Positions 24,123 to 32,572 of a DNA stretch of 64,000 nucleotides are shown piece after piece. The position numbers were made by a program, and so were the translations under genes. Under the pieces are notes generated by a model that saw nothing but the letters and a program-made list of their open reading frames with translations, had not been told where the DNA came from and ran no database searches. The stretch is from the NCBI RefSeq assembly GCF_028885415.1, contig NZ_CP118527.1, positions 3,658,001 to 3,722,000 on the forward strand. Direction: 5' to 3'. This stretch comes from Streptomyces coeruleorubidus. GTDB lineage: Bacteria > Actinomycetota > Actinomycetes > Streptomycetales > Streptomycetaceae. Each line of letters starts with the position of its first letter. The first letter of the stretch is position 1.

Positions 24123-25052
24123 ATGGCTCCACCACAGAGAAGCCCACTGAGAAGTCCGGAACCCATATCCCAGGCCGCATCCAGGCCCACACGCCGGTCG
24201 CTGCTCGCGGGGGTCGCGGCGCTCGGCGCGCTGGGCGCCGCCGGATGCAGCCGAGTGGCCACGGCGTCCAGCACCGAGGGCGGTGACCTGCTCGACCGGC
24301 TCCGGGCCGCGGGCGTCGTCCGCCTCGGCATCGCCGGCGAGATCCCGTTCGGGTTCATCGACACGAACGGCGAGTTGACCGGTGAGGCACCGGAACTGGC
24401 CAAGGTGATCTTCAAGCGTCTCGGCGTCGACCGGGTGCAGCCCGTGCCGACCGAGTTCGGCTCGCTCATCCCGGGCCTGAACTCCCAGCAGTTCGACGTC
24501 GTGGCCGCCGGGATGTACGTCAACCCCGAGCGCTGCGAGCAGGTCATCTTCTCCGACCCCGACTACCAGATGCTCGACTCGTTCATCGTCCGCAAGGGCA
24601 ACCCGATGGGGCTGCACAGCTACAAGGACGTCGTCGAGAAGAAGGCGAAGTTCGCCACCGGGACCGGATACGCCGAGATCCAGTACGCCGTCGATGCGGG
24701 GTACAAGGAGAGCGACATCCTCATCGTCCCGGACCAGGTGGCGGGGCTGAACGCCGTCGAGGCGGGCCGCGTGGACGTGTTCGCCGGTACGGCGCTCACC
24801 ACCCGCGAGGTCGTGAAGAAGTCCCGCAAGGCGGAGTCGACCAAGCCGTTCGCGCCGCTCGTGGACGGCAAGCCGCACGTCGACGGCGGCGCCTTCGCGT
24901 TCCGGCCGACCGAGACCAAGCTGCGGGACGCCTTCAACGTCGAGCTGCACAAGCTCAAGAAGAGCGGCGAACTGTTCCGCATCCTCAAGCCCTTCGGTTT
25001 CACCGAGGCGGAGATGACGGACATGACCGCGAAGGAGCTCTGCGGCGGATGA
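24123..25052 (+). CDS. ABC importer substrate-binding lipoprotein (EhuB-type)
   Basis: About 309 residues; an ATG 24 bp further upstream is an alternative start and neither has a strong ribosome-binding site. A Tat signal with lipobox (RRSLLAGVAALGALGAAGC) precedes a type-3 solute-binding fold: GVVRLGIAGEIPFGFID, a VAAGMYVNPERCEQVIFSDPDY core and VAGLNAVEAGRVDVFAGT. The pattern is that of ectoine/hydroxyectoine receptors (EhuB), but actual ligand specificity is unknown. It is the first gene of a four-gene importer operon. Confidence 0.85.
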   Translation: MAPPQRSPLRSPEPISQAASRPTRRSLLAGVAALGALGAAGCSRVATASSTEGGDLLDRLRAAGVVRLGIAGEIPFGFIDTNGELTGEAPELAKVIFKRLGVDRVQPVPTEFGSLIPGLNSQQFDVVAAGMYVNPERCEQVIFSDPDYQMLDSFIVRKGNPMGLHSYKDVVEKKAKFATGTGYAEIQYAVDAGYKESDILIVPDQVAGLNAVEAGRVDVFAGTALTTREVVKKSRKAESTKPFAPLVDGKPHVDGGAFAFRPTETKLRDAFNVELHKLKKSGELFRILKPFGFTEAEMTDMTAKELCGG

Positions 25053-25750
25053 CCTCGGGACTCTGGGAACTCGTACTCAAGGGCGTCTGGGTCACGATCC
25101 AGTTGCTCGTCTGCAGCGCGCTGCTGGCCACGGCGGTCTCCTTCGTCGTCGGCGTCCTGCGCACCCACCGGCTGTGGATCGTCCGCTTCCTCGCGGGCTT
25201 CTACACCGAGGTGTTCCGCGGGACCTCGGCCCTGGTCATGATCTTCTGGGTCTTCTTCGTGCTGCCCCCGGCCTTCGGCTGGCAGCTGGTGCCGCTGTGG
25301 GCGGGCACGCTGGCGCTCGGCCTGACCTACGGGGCGTACGGCTCCGAGATCGTGCGCGGTGCGCTGGGCGCGGTCGACCCGGCGCAGAAGGAGGGCGGCA
25401 TCGCGCTCAGCTTCACGCCGTGGCAGCGGATGCGGCTGATCCTGCTGCCGCAGGCGGTGCCGGAGATGATCCCGCCGTTCTCCAACCTGCTCATCGAGCT
25501 GCTCAAGGGCACCGCCCTGGTGTCGATCATGGGCATGGGCGACCTGGCGTTCAGCGGCAATCTGGTGCGCCTGGCGCTGCAGGAGAGCGCGGAGATCTAC
25601 ACGTACATCCTGCTCATCTACTTCGTGATCGCCTTCCTGCTCACCCGGGTCATGCGCGGGCTGGAGAAGAAGCTCAAGGCGGGTGTCGGGAAGAAGCCCG
25701 ACAGCAAGACCCGGGCGCCTGAGCCGGTCGTGGTGGAGGCGGTCCGATGA
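25049..25750 (+). CDS. Polar amino acid-type ABC permease (EhuC-like)
   Basis: 233 residues with about five membrane helices and the HisM-type EAA loop (DPAQKEGGIALSFTPWQRMRLILLPQA, residues ~110-136). The ATG overlaps the end of the binding-protein gene by 4 bp. The C-terminal tail is basic. It pairs with the next permease. Confidence 0.9.
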   Translation: MTSGLWELVLKGVWVTIQLLVCSALLATAVSFVVGVLRTHRLWIVRFLAGFYTEVFRGTSALVMIFWVFFVLPPAFGWQLVPLWAGTLALGLTYGAYGSEIVRGALGAVDPAQKEGGIALSFTPWQRMRLILLPQAVPEMIPPFSNLLIELLKGTALVSIMGMGDLAFSGNLVRLALQESAEIYTYILLIYFVIAFLLTRVMRGLEKKLKAGVGKKPDSKTRAPEPVVVEAVR

Positions 25751-26397
25751 ACTGGGACTGGAGCGCGGTCTCCGACTTCATGCCGGACTTCTGGGAAGGC
25801 CTGCTGGTCACCCTGCAGATCCTGGTGCTCGGCTCGCTGATCTCGTTCGCGCTGGGCCTGGTGTGGGCGCTGCTGATGCGGCTGCCGATGCGCTGGGTGA
25901 CCTGGCCGGTCGGAGCCGTCACGGAGTTCGTTCGCAACACCCCGCTGCTGGTGCAGCTGTTCTTCCTCTACTACGTGCTGCCCGAGTGGGGCCTGACCTT
26001 CTCGGCGCTGACCACGGGTGTGTTCGCGATCGGGCTGCACTACTCGACGTACACCATGCAGGTCTACCGCGCCGGTATCGAGGCCGTGCCGGTCGGCCAG
26101 TGGGAGGCGGCGACGGCGCTGAACCTGCCGCTGCGCCGGACGTGGACCGCGGTGATCCTGCCGCAGGCGGTGCGCCGGGTCGTCCCCGCGCTCGGCAACT
26201 ACGTCATCGCGATGCTCAAGGACACGCCGATGCTGATGGCGATCTCCGTGCTGGAGATGCTCGGCCACGCGCGCCTGTTCTCACAGGAGCACTTCCAGTT
26301 CACCGAGCCGCTCACGGTGATCGGCGTGGCCTTCATCGTCATTTCCTATCTGGCCTCCCTTCTCCTGCGAGCCCTGGAGCGACGCCTTGCCCACTGA
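25747..26397 (+). CDS. Polar amino acid-type ABC permease (EhuD-like)
   Basis: 216 residues with five hydrophobic helices and an EAA loop near residues 115-140 (VGQWEAATALNLPLRRTW). FVRNTPLLVQLFFLYYVLP is typical of this permease family. The ATG overlaps the previous gene by 4 bp. Confidence 0.91.
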   Translation: MNWDWSAVSDFMPDFWEGLLVTLQILVLGSLISFALGLVWALLMRLPMRWVTWPVGAVTEFVRNTPLLVQLFFLYYVLPEWGLTFSALTTGVFAIGLHYSTYTMQVYRAGIEAVPVGQWEAATALNLPLRRTWTAVILPQAVRRVVPALGNYVIAMLKDTPMLMAISVLEMLGHARLFSQEHFQFTEPLTVIGVAFIVISYLASLLLRALERRLAH

Positions 26398-27172
26398 CAC
26401 TCTCCCCAACCCCGAGAAGAACCCCGCCAGGAGCACCGGCGAGCTGATCCGGCTGGAGCAGGTCACCAAGCGGTTCGGCGACCACACGGTCCTGGACCAC
26501 CTGGACTTCTCCGTGGACGCCGGCAAGCACGTCACGCTGATCGGTCCGTCCGGATCCGGCAAGACCACGATCCTCCGCCTGCTGATGACGCTGCTCAAGC
26601 CCGACGAGGGCACGATCACCGTGGACGGGGAGCGGCTGTTCCCGGCGCCCGAGAAGCAGGTGCGCGAGGTCCGCAAGAAGATCGGGATGGTGTTCCAGCA
26701 GTTCAACCTGTTCCCGAACATGACGGTCCTGCGCAACATCACCGAGGCCCCGGTCACGGTCCTCGGCATGTCCAAGGACGCCGCCGAGGAGCGGGCGCGC
26801 GAGCTGCTGGAGCTGGTCGGGCTGACCGACCACCTCGACAAGCACCCGGCGCAGCTGTCCGGCGGGCAGCAGCAGCGGGTGGCGATCGCCCGGGCGCTGG
26901 CGATGCGGCCGCAGGTGTTGCTCCTGGACGAGGTGACCTCCGCGCTCGACCCGGAGCTGGTCGCGGGCGTCCTCGACGTGCTGCGGGACATCGCCCGTTC
27001 CACGGACATCACGATGCTCTGCGTGACCCACGAGATGAACTTCGCCCGGGACATCTCCGACCAGGTACTGATGTTCGACTCGGGCCGGGTCATCGAGTCC
27101 GGCCCGCCGGAGAAGATCTTCAGCGAACCGGAACAGGACCGCACGCGGGAGTTCCTCAGCGCGGTCCTCTGA
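26387..27172 (+). CDS. Polar amino acid-type ABC ATPase (EhuA-like)
   Basis: 261 residues starting at TTG 26387, inside the end of the permease gene and behind GGAG. Complete ABC motifs: Walker A GPSGSGKTT (~51-59), Q-loop MVFQQFNLFPNM, signature LSGGQQQRVAIARALA (~155-170), Walker B VLLLDEVTSALDP and H-loop CVTHEMNFA. It energises the importer. Confidence 0.95.
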   Translation: MPTDTLPNPEKNPARSTGELIRLEQVTKRFGDHTVLDHLDFSVDAGKHVTLIGPSGSGKTTILRLLMTLLKPDEGTITVDGERLFPAPEKQVREVRKKIGMVFQQFNLFPNMTVLRNITEAPVTVLGMSKDAAEERARELLELVGLTDHLDKHPAQLSGGQQQRVAIARALAMRPQVLLLDEVTSALDPELVAGVLDVLRDIARSTDITMLCVTHEMNFARDISDQVLMFDSGRVIESGPPEKIFSEPEQDRTREFLSAVL

Positions 27173-27370
27173 CTACAGGGTGTGACCAGGCGGAATGCCG
27201 GGCCCGGCGACTGGGGCATGCTTCTGGCATATGCCAGAGGGTCAATGCCCCAGTACGGGGGCCCGGCAATCTTGTCAACCCCCGCTCTCCTCCACCACTT
27301 TGACGGTTATCGTGGAGGGGATTCGCTGTCCGGATTCACGGCCCAACAGCAAGCGCAGGGGGAGACCACC

Positions 27371-28123
27371 GTGGCGCTGAAGCACGAGCCGCCGACCACC
27401 CCGTACCACTCGGCCCAAGAAGCCCTGCGCGTCCTGGAGACGGTGGCGCGCAGTTCCGCCGGAGTCACCGACGCCGAGCTCGCCCGGCACACCGGCATCC
27501 GACCCGAGCGGCTGACCGCGCTGCTGCGCATGCTGCGCCGCGAGGGCTACGTCGAGCAGATCACCGACGGCGCGTACGTCACGGGCGAGACGCTGGCCCG
27601 CCTCGGCTCCGCCCACCACCGCGAGCAGGCCCTGCGCGACAAGCTCCAGCACACCCTCGACCGGCTGCGCGACTCGGTCGGCGCCGCCGTCTACATGAGC
27701 CGGTACGTCGACGGCGAGATCAGCGTCACCCAGTACGCCGACAGCCCGGCCACGCCCAAGGTCAACGAGTGGGTCGACTTCCGCTCCTCGGCCCACGCCA
27801 CCGCGATCGGCAAGAGCCTGCTCACCCAGCTCGACCACGCCGCCCGTCGCGACCACCTCGCCCGGCACAAGATGGCCCGCCTCACCTCGCGCACCATCAC
27901 CAGCGACCGGCTGCTGCTCTCCCGGCTGGAGTCCCAGCCGCCCACCGTGCCCGTCCTGGACCTCCAGGAATACGCGGTCGGCACGGCCGTCCCCGTCACG
28001 GCCGGCTCCTCCGTCGGCTGCCTGGCCCTGTCCCTCCCGGTCGAGCACGCCCACCGCCTGCGCCAGGCCGCGGACGCCCTCAACCGCAACGCGGCACCGG
28101 TCCTGCTGTCCATGGCGATCTAG
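27371..28123 (+). CDS. IclR-family transcriptional regulator
   Basis: About 250 residues from the GTG at 27371, which has a GGGGGAG upstream; the open frame continues upstream but the added sequence is not family-like. The N-terminal winged helix (ALRVLETVARSSAGVTDAELARHTGIRPERLTALLRML, visible at residues ~20-60) precedes an IclR effector domain with SSAHATAIGKSLL and AVGTAVPVTAGSSVGCLALSLP. It lies 199 bp after the importer operon, in the same direction, and is the best candidate regulator of the cluster. Confidence 0.85.
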   Translation: MALKHEPPTTPYHSAQEALRVLETVARSSAGVTDAELARHTGIRPERLTALLRMLRREGYVEQITDGAYVTGETLARLGSAHHREQALRDKLQHTLDRLRDSVGAAVYMSRYVDGEISVTQYADSPATPKVNEWVDFRSSAHATAIGKSLLTQLDHAARRDHLARHKMARLTSRTITSDRLLLSRLESQPPTVPVLDLQEYAVGTAVPVTAGSSVGCLALSLPVEHAHRLRQAADALNRNAAPVLLSMAI

Positions 28124-28222
28124 GGGGCGTCCCGGGTGGTCGAAGCACCCCTCGGGACCAGGTATTATTTTCTTCGTCGCCCGCCGCGAACGCGCGATGC
28201 GGACGCGGTCGGCGGGAGTCAT

Positions 28223-28296
28223 GCGCCGCTAGCTCAGTTGGTTAGAGCAGCTGACTCTTAATCAGCGGGTCCGGGGTTCGAGTCCCTGGCGGCGCA
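28223..28296 (+). tRNA. tRNA-Lys(CTT), second copy
   Basis: The same 74 nt as the copy at 13491, base for base, including acceptor GCGCCGC and anticodon loop CTCTTAA. It follows the IclR gene by about 100 bp and is followed by its own hairpin terminator. Confidence 0.97.
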
Positions 28297-28301
28297 CCGG
28301 T

Positions 28302-28333
28302 GAAGGGCCTCTCGTGGGAGCGGGAGGCCCTTC
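28302..28333 (+). terminator. Terminator after second tRNA-Lys
   Basis: Arms GAAGGGCCTC (28302-28311) and GAGGCCCTTC (28324-28333), extended inward by three further pairs including one G-U. The sequence is unlike the terminators of the other two copies. Confidence 0.88.
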
Positions 28334-28375
28334 GGCGTGTTCGGTATCCTCCCTGGTCAGCCTGCGGCAGGCGGG

Positions 28376-28843
28376 TCAGAATCCGGCGACGTCCGAGGCC
28401 ATCGCCGACATCTCGGTGTACGTCACCATGAAGCCCACGCAGAACACGACGATCACGCCGAGGAACGCCAGGATGCCGACGGTGGCCGCCGCGTGCCTGC
28501 CCCGGCTCGGTGCCTGGGCCGTGGCCACGACCTGGGGGCCGTCGGTGTAGTACACGGTGACGTAGTCGCCCTCGAGGATCGTCCCCGGCCCGTTCTCCTC
28601 CTCGAACCGGATCACGCGACCGTCGTGCGTGATGAACTCGTAGACGTGGTGCAGCGTGGTGCGGACGGAGGTGTCATGACCGCCGCCGTGGGTCGTCGTG
28701 AACGCCCGCAGGCAGCGCGCCTGCGCCGTCAGGCCGCTGTTCCAGGCGCCGCGGATCTGCAGCCAGCGACGCAGCACGCGGTATGTCATGAAGAGCGCCC
28801 CGGCCATGATCAGGCCGGGTGCGCCGTAGAACATCACGTCCAT
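28376..28843 (-). CDS. DUF3592-type membrane protein
   Basis: 155 residues with an N-terminal helix (GLIMAGALFMTYRVL), a soluble beta-rich middle (~45-110, VYEFITHDGRVIRFEEENGPG and DYVTVYYTDGPQV) and a C-terminal helix (GILAFLGVIVVFCVGFMV). This is the layout of DUF3592 proteins, which are of unknown function. ATG 28843 has GGGGGA upstream. It is transcribed in the same direction as the LPMO gene. Confidence 0.75.
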   Translation of the reverse strand: MDVMFYGAPGLIMAGALFMTYRVLRRWLQIRGAWNSGLTAQARCLRAFTTTHGGGHDTSVRTTLHHVYEFITHDGRVIRFEEENGPGTILEGDYVTVYYTDGPQVVATAQAPSRGRHAAATVGILAFLGVIVVFCVGFMVTYTEMSAMASDVAGF

Positions 28844-28943
28844 CGCGCATCCCCCGAGGTCGATGCGCCGGCCCCGATCGGCCGGCGTGGGAGGAACCTA
28901 CCCACACCGGCCGCACCGGTGACTCAAGGGAACCTCAGAAGGT

Positions 28944-29549
28944 TCAGAACGTGACGTCCGAGCAGGCGTAGAACGCGTTGCCCGTGTCGGCGATCGTCCA
29001 CACCGCCAGGATGACGTGGCGGCCACTCAGCCCGGACGGCAGCCTGCCGCTGTGGGAGAGCGTCGACGGCGGCCGCTGGCCGTTGTACGGCACCGTGAAG
29101 AACGGCGTGAGGTTGAGGTCGGAGCGGGCCAGGTTGTGGTTCTGGTTCCAGCCCGGCTTGGTGATGTAGTACTTGAAGTCCGTCGTGGCGTGCATGGCCG
29201 TGAACTGCCAGCGGAACGTGTAGCTCTGGCCACCCGTCACCTTCGTGGTGGGCCAGGCCCCGCCGGACGGCGTCCGCGGTGCGCTGAGCTGGCTGAACTG
29301 GCCGAGGCCGGCGTTGCATATCTGCCCGTCGGCCGGGCCGGAGGCCGGGAAGCCCTTCGGGCCCTCGACGCTCTGCGGTTCCCATTGGATCGGGCCGCAG
29401 TTGGTCACGGTGCCGTTCTGGCAGAGCTTCTGCCTGCTGACGGGGAGGTCGGTGTAGCCGTGGCCGCTGGCGCCGCCGGAGGAGAGTACGAGGGCTCCGG
29501 TCGTGGCCAGTCCCACCGCGGCTGCGGACAACTTGGTCCTTGTGCGCAT
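28944..29549 (-). CDS. AA10 lytic polysaccharide monooxygenase
   Basis: 201 residues. A Sec signal peptide ends at Gly29, so the mature N-terminus is His30 (HGYTDLP), the first ligand of the copper histidine brace; the second is His120 (FTAMHATTDF) and the axial Phe is in GNAFYACSDVTF near the C-terminus. Five cysteines are visible, of which four could form two disulfides. It is a single catalytic domain without a binding module. By position it corresponds to the S. coelicolor LPMO gene SCO2833, reported to act with the CslA/GlxA glucan machinery at hyphal tips. Confidence 0.93.
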   Translation of the reverse strand: MRTRTKLSAAAVGLATTGALVLSSGGASGHGYTDLPVSRQKLCQNGTVTNCGPIQWEPQSVEGPKGFPASGPADGQICNAGLGQFSQLSAPRTPSGGAWPTTKVTGGQSYTFRWQFTAMHATTDFKYYITKPGWNQNHNLARSDLNLTPFFTVPYNGQRPPSTLSHSGRLPSGLSGRHVILAVWTIADTGNAFYACSDVTF

Positions 29550-29650
29550 GCTGCCGCTCCTGGGGAACGTGGGGGAGGTTCAGTGAGCTGTGCAGGTAGG
29601 TCTAGACCAAGTCTGAGAGTATGGGCGTGAGTTGAACATGTCCATACCAA

Positions 29651-30772
29651 TCACGGGGCTGTTTCTCCCCGGCCCGCGCAGAACGCCACCGTCAGGTCCT
29701 TCACCAGCACCTTCCGCTCGTAGTCGTCGAGTTCGACCAGCCCGCGCATGGTCAGCCGGGTCACCGTGTCCTCCACCGAGTCCACGACCGAGGTGAGCAC
29801 GCTCGCCCGGTGCTGGGCGTCCAGCGCGGCGATGCGGCGGCGGTGCATCGCGGCGGCGACCTCCGGGGCGTACTCCACCCGGAGCGGCTGCACCGAGAAC
29901 ACCTCCAGGCCGACCGGCGCCGCGTCCGCCGCCACCAGCCGGGTCAGTGCCTCGGCCGCCGCGTCCGCGGAGCCCCTGGCCCCGCCGGGCATCTCCACCG
30001 GCACCCGGGCCAGCGCCGCCTCGACGCACTCGCGCAGATATGTCTCGTGGTCCTCGACGCCCAGCGTGGCCCGCGCGGTGTCCCGCACCCGCCACACCAC
30101 CAGGACGACCACCCGCAGCGCGACCCCGCCTCCGTCGGCGGCCGGCACCGGCTCGCTGCGCCAGTGCCGCAGCCGTACGTCCACCCGGCGACGCAGCAGC
30201 AGCGGATTGACCCACAGCAGACCCGAGCGCCGGACGGTCCCCCGGTAGCGGCCGAACAGATCCAGCACCCAGGCCCGCCCGGTCCGACCCCGGGCCAGCC
30301 CGCCGAACCCGAACAGCCCGAGCGCCCCGGCCCCCACGTACGCCGCCCACTGCGCGGGACCGAGGCCGGCCCCGGCGTGCGCGGGCAGCCGCAGCGCCTC
30401 CAGCACGAGCGGCGGGAGCAGCCCGGCCCACCAGGAGGTGGCCACACACCCGGCCACCCCGCCCGCCCCGGCCAGCACGCCCGCCGCCCCGGGCAGCACC
30501 CGCGCGGGTCGCTCCACCAGGTCGGGGTCGACCTGCGGCACCGGGCGCGGCGCGAGGGCCGCCGGGCGTCCGAGGCGCGGCTGCTCCCCCGTGCCCTGCC
30601 TGCGGCCCACGACCGCCGGCTTCAGCGGTACCGGCGCCGGGTCGGGGTCGTCGCGGAACAGCAGGTGGACGGGGATCTCGGTGGTGGCCTCGTTCTGGAT
30701 GAGCCGGGCGGGTCTGGCCGGTCCGTCGGCCGGTCCGTCGGGCTCGGACGTGTGGGAAGTGGTCGTACTCAT
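29651..30772 (-). CDS. SPFH/Band 7 domain membrane protein
   Basis: 373 residues from ATG 30772, which has GGAGG upstream. The first ~80 residues are disordered and Pro-rich. Two hydrophobic stretches lie around residues 90-160 (VLAGAGGVAGCVATSWWAGLL; AYVGAGALGLFGFGGLA). A band-7 domain follows (RRVDVRLRHWRSEPVPAADG, VVVLVVWRVRDTARATLGVEDHETYLRECVEAAL). SPFH proteins form membrane-organising scaffolds. The gene is on the same strand as the hydrolase and LPMO genes flanking it, so it may organise the same tip-associated machinery. Confidence 0.85.
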   Translation of the reverse strand: MSTTTSHTSEPDGPADGPARPARLIQNEATTEIPVHLLFRDDPDPAPVPLKPAVVGRRQGTGEQPRLGRPAALAPRPVPQVDPDLVERPARVLPGAAGVLAGAGGVAGCVATSWWAGLLPPLVLEALRLPAHAGAGLGPAQWAAYVGAGALGLFGFGGLARGRTGRAWVLDLFGRYRGTVRRSGLLWVNPLLLRRRVDVRLRHWRSEPVPAADGGGVALRVVVLVVWRVRDTARATLGVEDHETYLRECVEAALARVPVEMPGGARGSADAAAEALTRLVAADAAPVGLEVFSVQPLRVEYAPEVAAAMHRRRIAALDAQHRASVLTSVVDSVEDTVTRLTMRGLVELDDYERKVLVKDLTVAFCAGRGETAP

Positions 30773-30851
30773 GGGTGCCTCCAGCCTCCGCGCCAGATGC
30801 GTCACAACGGTGATCCCCGGTGCCGGGGTCGGGGCCCTCCGAGGAGAGCCT

Positions 30852-32189
30852 CTACGAGAAGAGCCGACGCCAGGTCTCGGGTCCCGGGTAGCCGTCCGCC
30901 GCGCCGCCCCGCCAGCCCTGGGTGCGCTGGAAGGCCTCGACGGCGCGCCGGTCCGCCTCACCCCAGCGCGGCCCCGGCCCGACCCGGTAGAACCGGCCGA
31001 ACCCCTTCCGCACCAGCTGCCTCCCCAGCTCGGTGACGTAGGTGTTGCTGGCGCCGGGCCGGAACATCGCCCGGCCCGGGTAGCCGGGGACCCCGTGGGA
31101 GGAGGGCGGCGGCCCGACCGCCCCGGCCTTCACGTCCTTGCCCTTCCCCGTGACCAGCAGCTCCCAGGTGCGCGGGCCGGGCAGACCGTCCGCGTCGGCG
31201 CCCGTCCAGCCCTGGGCCAGCTGGAAGGCCCGGGTCGCCCGCCGGTCCGCGTCCGTCCAGCGCGGCCCCGGGCCCGAGGCGTAGGAGCCGCCGGCCCCGC
31301 GCGCGACGAGCATGCGGCCGAGCAGCGTGACGTACTTGTTGTTCGCGCCGGGGCCGAAATACGCCGCTCCCGGGTAGGGCGTGGCGGCCGGTGCGCCCGG
31401 CTTCCCGCCGACCGGTTCCTTGCCCGGTAGGGTCCCCGGCTCCTTCCCCGGTACCTCCGGGGTGACGCCCCTGTACCGGTAGGGGACGTACTGATCGGAG
31501 TCGCTCCAGTAGGCGTACGGGGTGGACCGCCGGCGGGTGTGCGGTCGGGTCTGCTCGTAGGCGATGTAGTAGGTGTGCGTGTAGTCGGTCCAGCCGCCGA
31601 AAATGACGACGTGCGAGCCGCTCTCGGGGTCGGCCGGATTGTGGAACAGCAGAATGTCGCCCGGCTGGAGTTCCTTCTTGGAAATCCGCTCACCGTATTG
31701 GGCGAGACTGCCCGTCCATTCGTTTCCGGGCAGCTTCCAGGCCATCGAGACATAGCCCGAACAGTCCTGCCGGTAGCCGTCCGACCAGTAGTCGTTCATG
31801 CTGTACGGCACCTTCGCGGCGGCCCAGGTCCTGGCCCGGTTGAGGATCTCCGTACGGGTGATGGCGGTGAGCTTGAGGGTGGCGGAGGGCTTGGCGGGAC
31901 GGCCACCGGGGCCGTGCAGTGGGGCCTTGCCTCCCTGAGGGGTGTCGGGCTCTTCACCTGCGGAAACGCCGAGTCGGTGAGATGCGTGCGGAGCGGCTGT
32001 GGCCGGTACGGCATGGCCCGCGCCGAGCGCCGCCGAGGCCACGGCGGCCAGGGCCAGGGCACGGTGTGCGGCCGGGTGGGCGGTGGTGCGGCCGGCCCAG
32101 GAATGCGGCAGGACGCGGCGCCAGTGGACGCATCCGGGGCAGTCGCAGTCGCTCGCGGGGTCGAATTCCTCGAATACCGGAGACTCCAT
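30852..32189 (-). CDS. NlpC/P60-like amidase with two C-terminal peptidoglycan-binding repeats
   Basis: 445 residues from ATG 32189 (GAGGGG upstream). The N-terminus has an unusual cysteine cluster (CDCPGCVHW, ~residues 13-21) before a hydrophobic region (~35-65). A cysteine-peptidase-like domain follows (~100-230: DCSGYVSMAW with the nucleophile Cys, GDILLF, SGSHVVIFGGW with the His). After a Pro/Gly/Lys linker come two repeated modules (~285-360 and ~375-445), each with YVTxLGR, RWxxADRRA and GPxTW motifs of actinobacterial wall-binding domains. It probably cleaves peptidoglycan near the glucan export site. The Cys cluster might bind metal. Confidence 0.83.
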   Translation of the reverse strand: MESPVFEEFDPASDCDCPGCVHWRRVLPHSWAGRTTAHPAAHRALALAAVASAALGAGHAVPATAAPHASHRLGVSAGEEPDTPQGGKAPLHGPGGRPAKPSATLKLTAITRTEILNRARTWAAAKVPYSMNDYWSDGYRQDCSGYVSMAWKLPGNEWTGSLAQYGERISKKELQPGDILLFHNPADPESGSHVVIFGGWTDYTHTYYIAYEQTRPHTRRRSTPYAYWSDSDQYVPYRYRGVTPEVPGKEPGTLPGKEPVGGKPGAPAATPYPGAAYFGPGANNKYVTLLGRMLVARGAGGSYASGPGPRWTDADRRATRAFQLAQGWTGADADGLPGPRTWELLVTGKGKDVKAGAVGPPPSSHGVPGYPGRAMFRPGASNTYVTELGRQLVRKGFGRFYRVGPGPRWGEADRRAVEAFQRTQGWRGGAADGYPGPETWRRLFS

Positions 32190-32389
32190 GCGATTCCCCT
32201 CACACTTCCGGCTGGAAAAGACCGCGCCTGTTCCCGTCCGGGCGCGCGCCGTCAGTTTCTCAACTGTCTTCCGCGCGCGCATGCTGACGGTCCGAATGAT
32301 GTACGCGGCGCCCTTGGCGGGGTCTGCCCGGGCGCGGGCAGGTGGTCGGGGGCACCTCCGGGCGTCCTGTAGAGTTACGCCGTCAGCGC

Positions 32390-32463
32390 GCGCCGCTAGC
32401 TCAGTTGGTTAGAGCAGCTGACTCTTAATCAGCGGGTCCGGGGTTCGAGTCCCTGGCGGCGCA
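32390..32463 (+). tRNA. tRNA-Lys(CTT), third copy
   Basis: Identical over 74 nt to the copies at 13491 and 28223. It lies between the divergent peptidoglycan hydrolase gene and the GntR-family regulator. Confidence 0.97.
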
Positions 32464-32470
32464 CCGACCG

Positions 32471-32500
32471 GAAAGCCCCTCGCGGAAGCGGGGGGCTTTC
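32471..32500 (+). terminator. Terminator after third tRNA-Lys
   Basis: A 13-bp stem, arms GAAAGCCCCTCGC (32471-32483) and 32488-32500 with one G-T wobble, closes a GGAA loop. It resembles the terminator after the first copy. Confidence 0.9.
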
Positions 32501-32572
32501 TCGCGTCCCCGCCCTCTTGCCTCTCTGGCCGGAACCCGGCCCACCGCGCGAATGGCCGGATACCCTCTCGCC

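Noticed and set aside
24123..27172. Calling the importer a true ectoine transporter
   Set aside because: Similarity is to the Ehu type, but no ectoine catabolic enzymes adjoin it; substrate left open.
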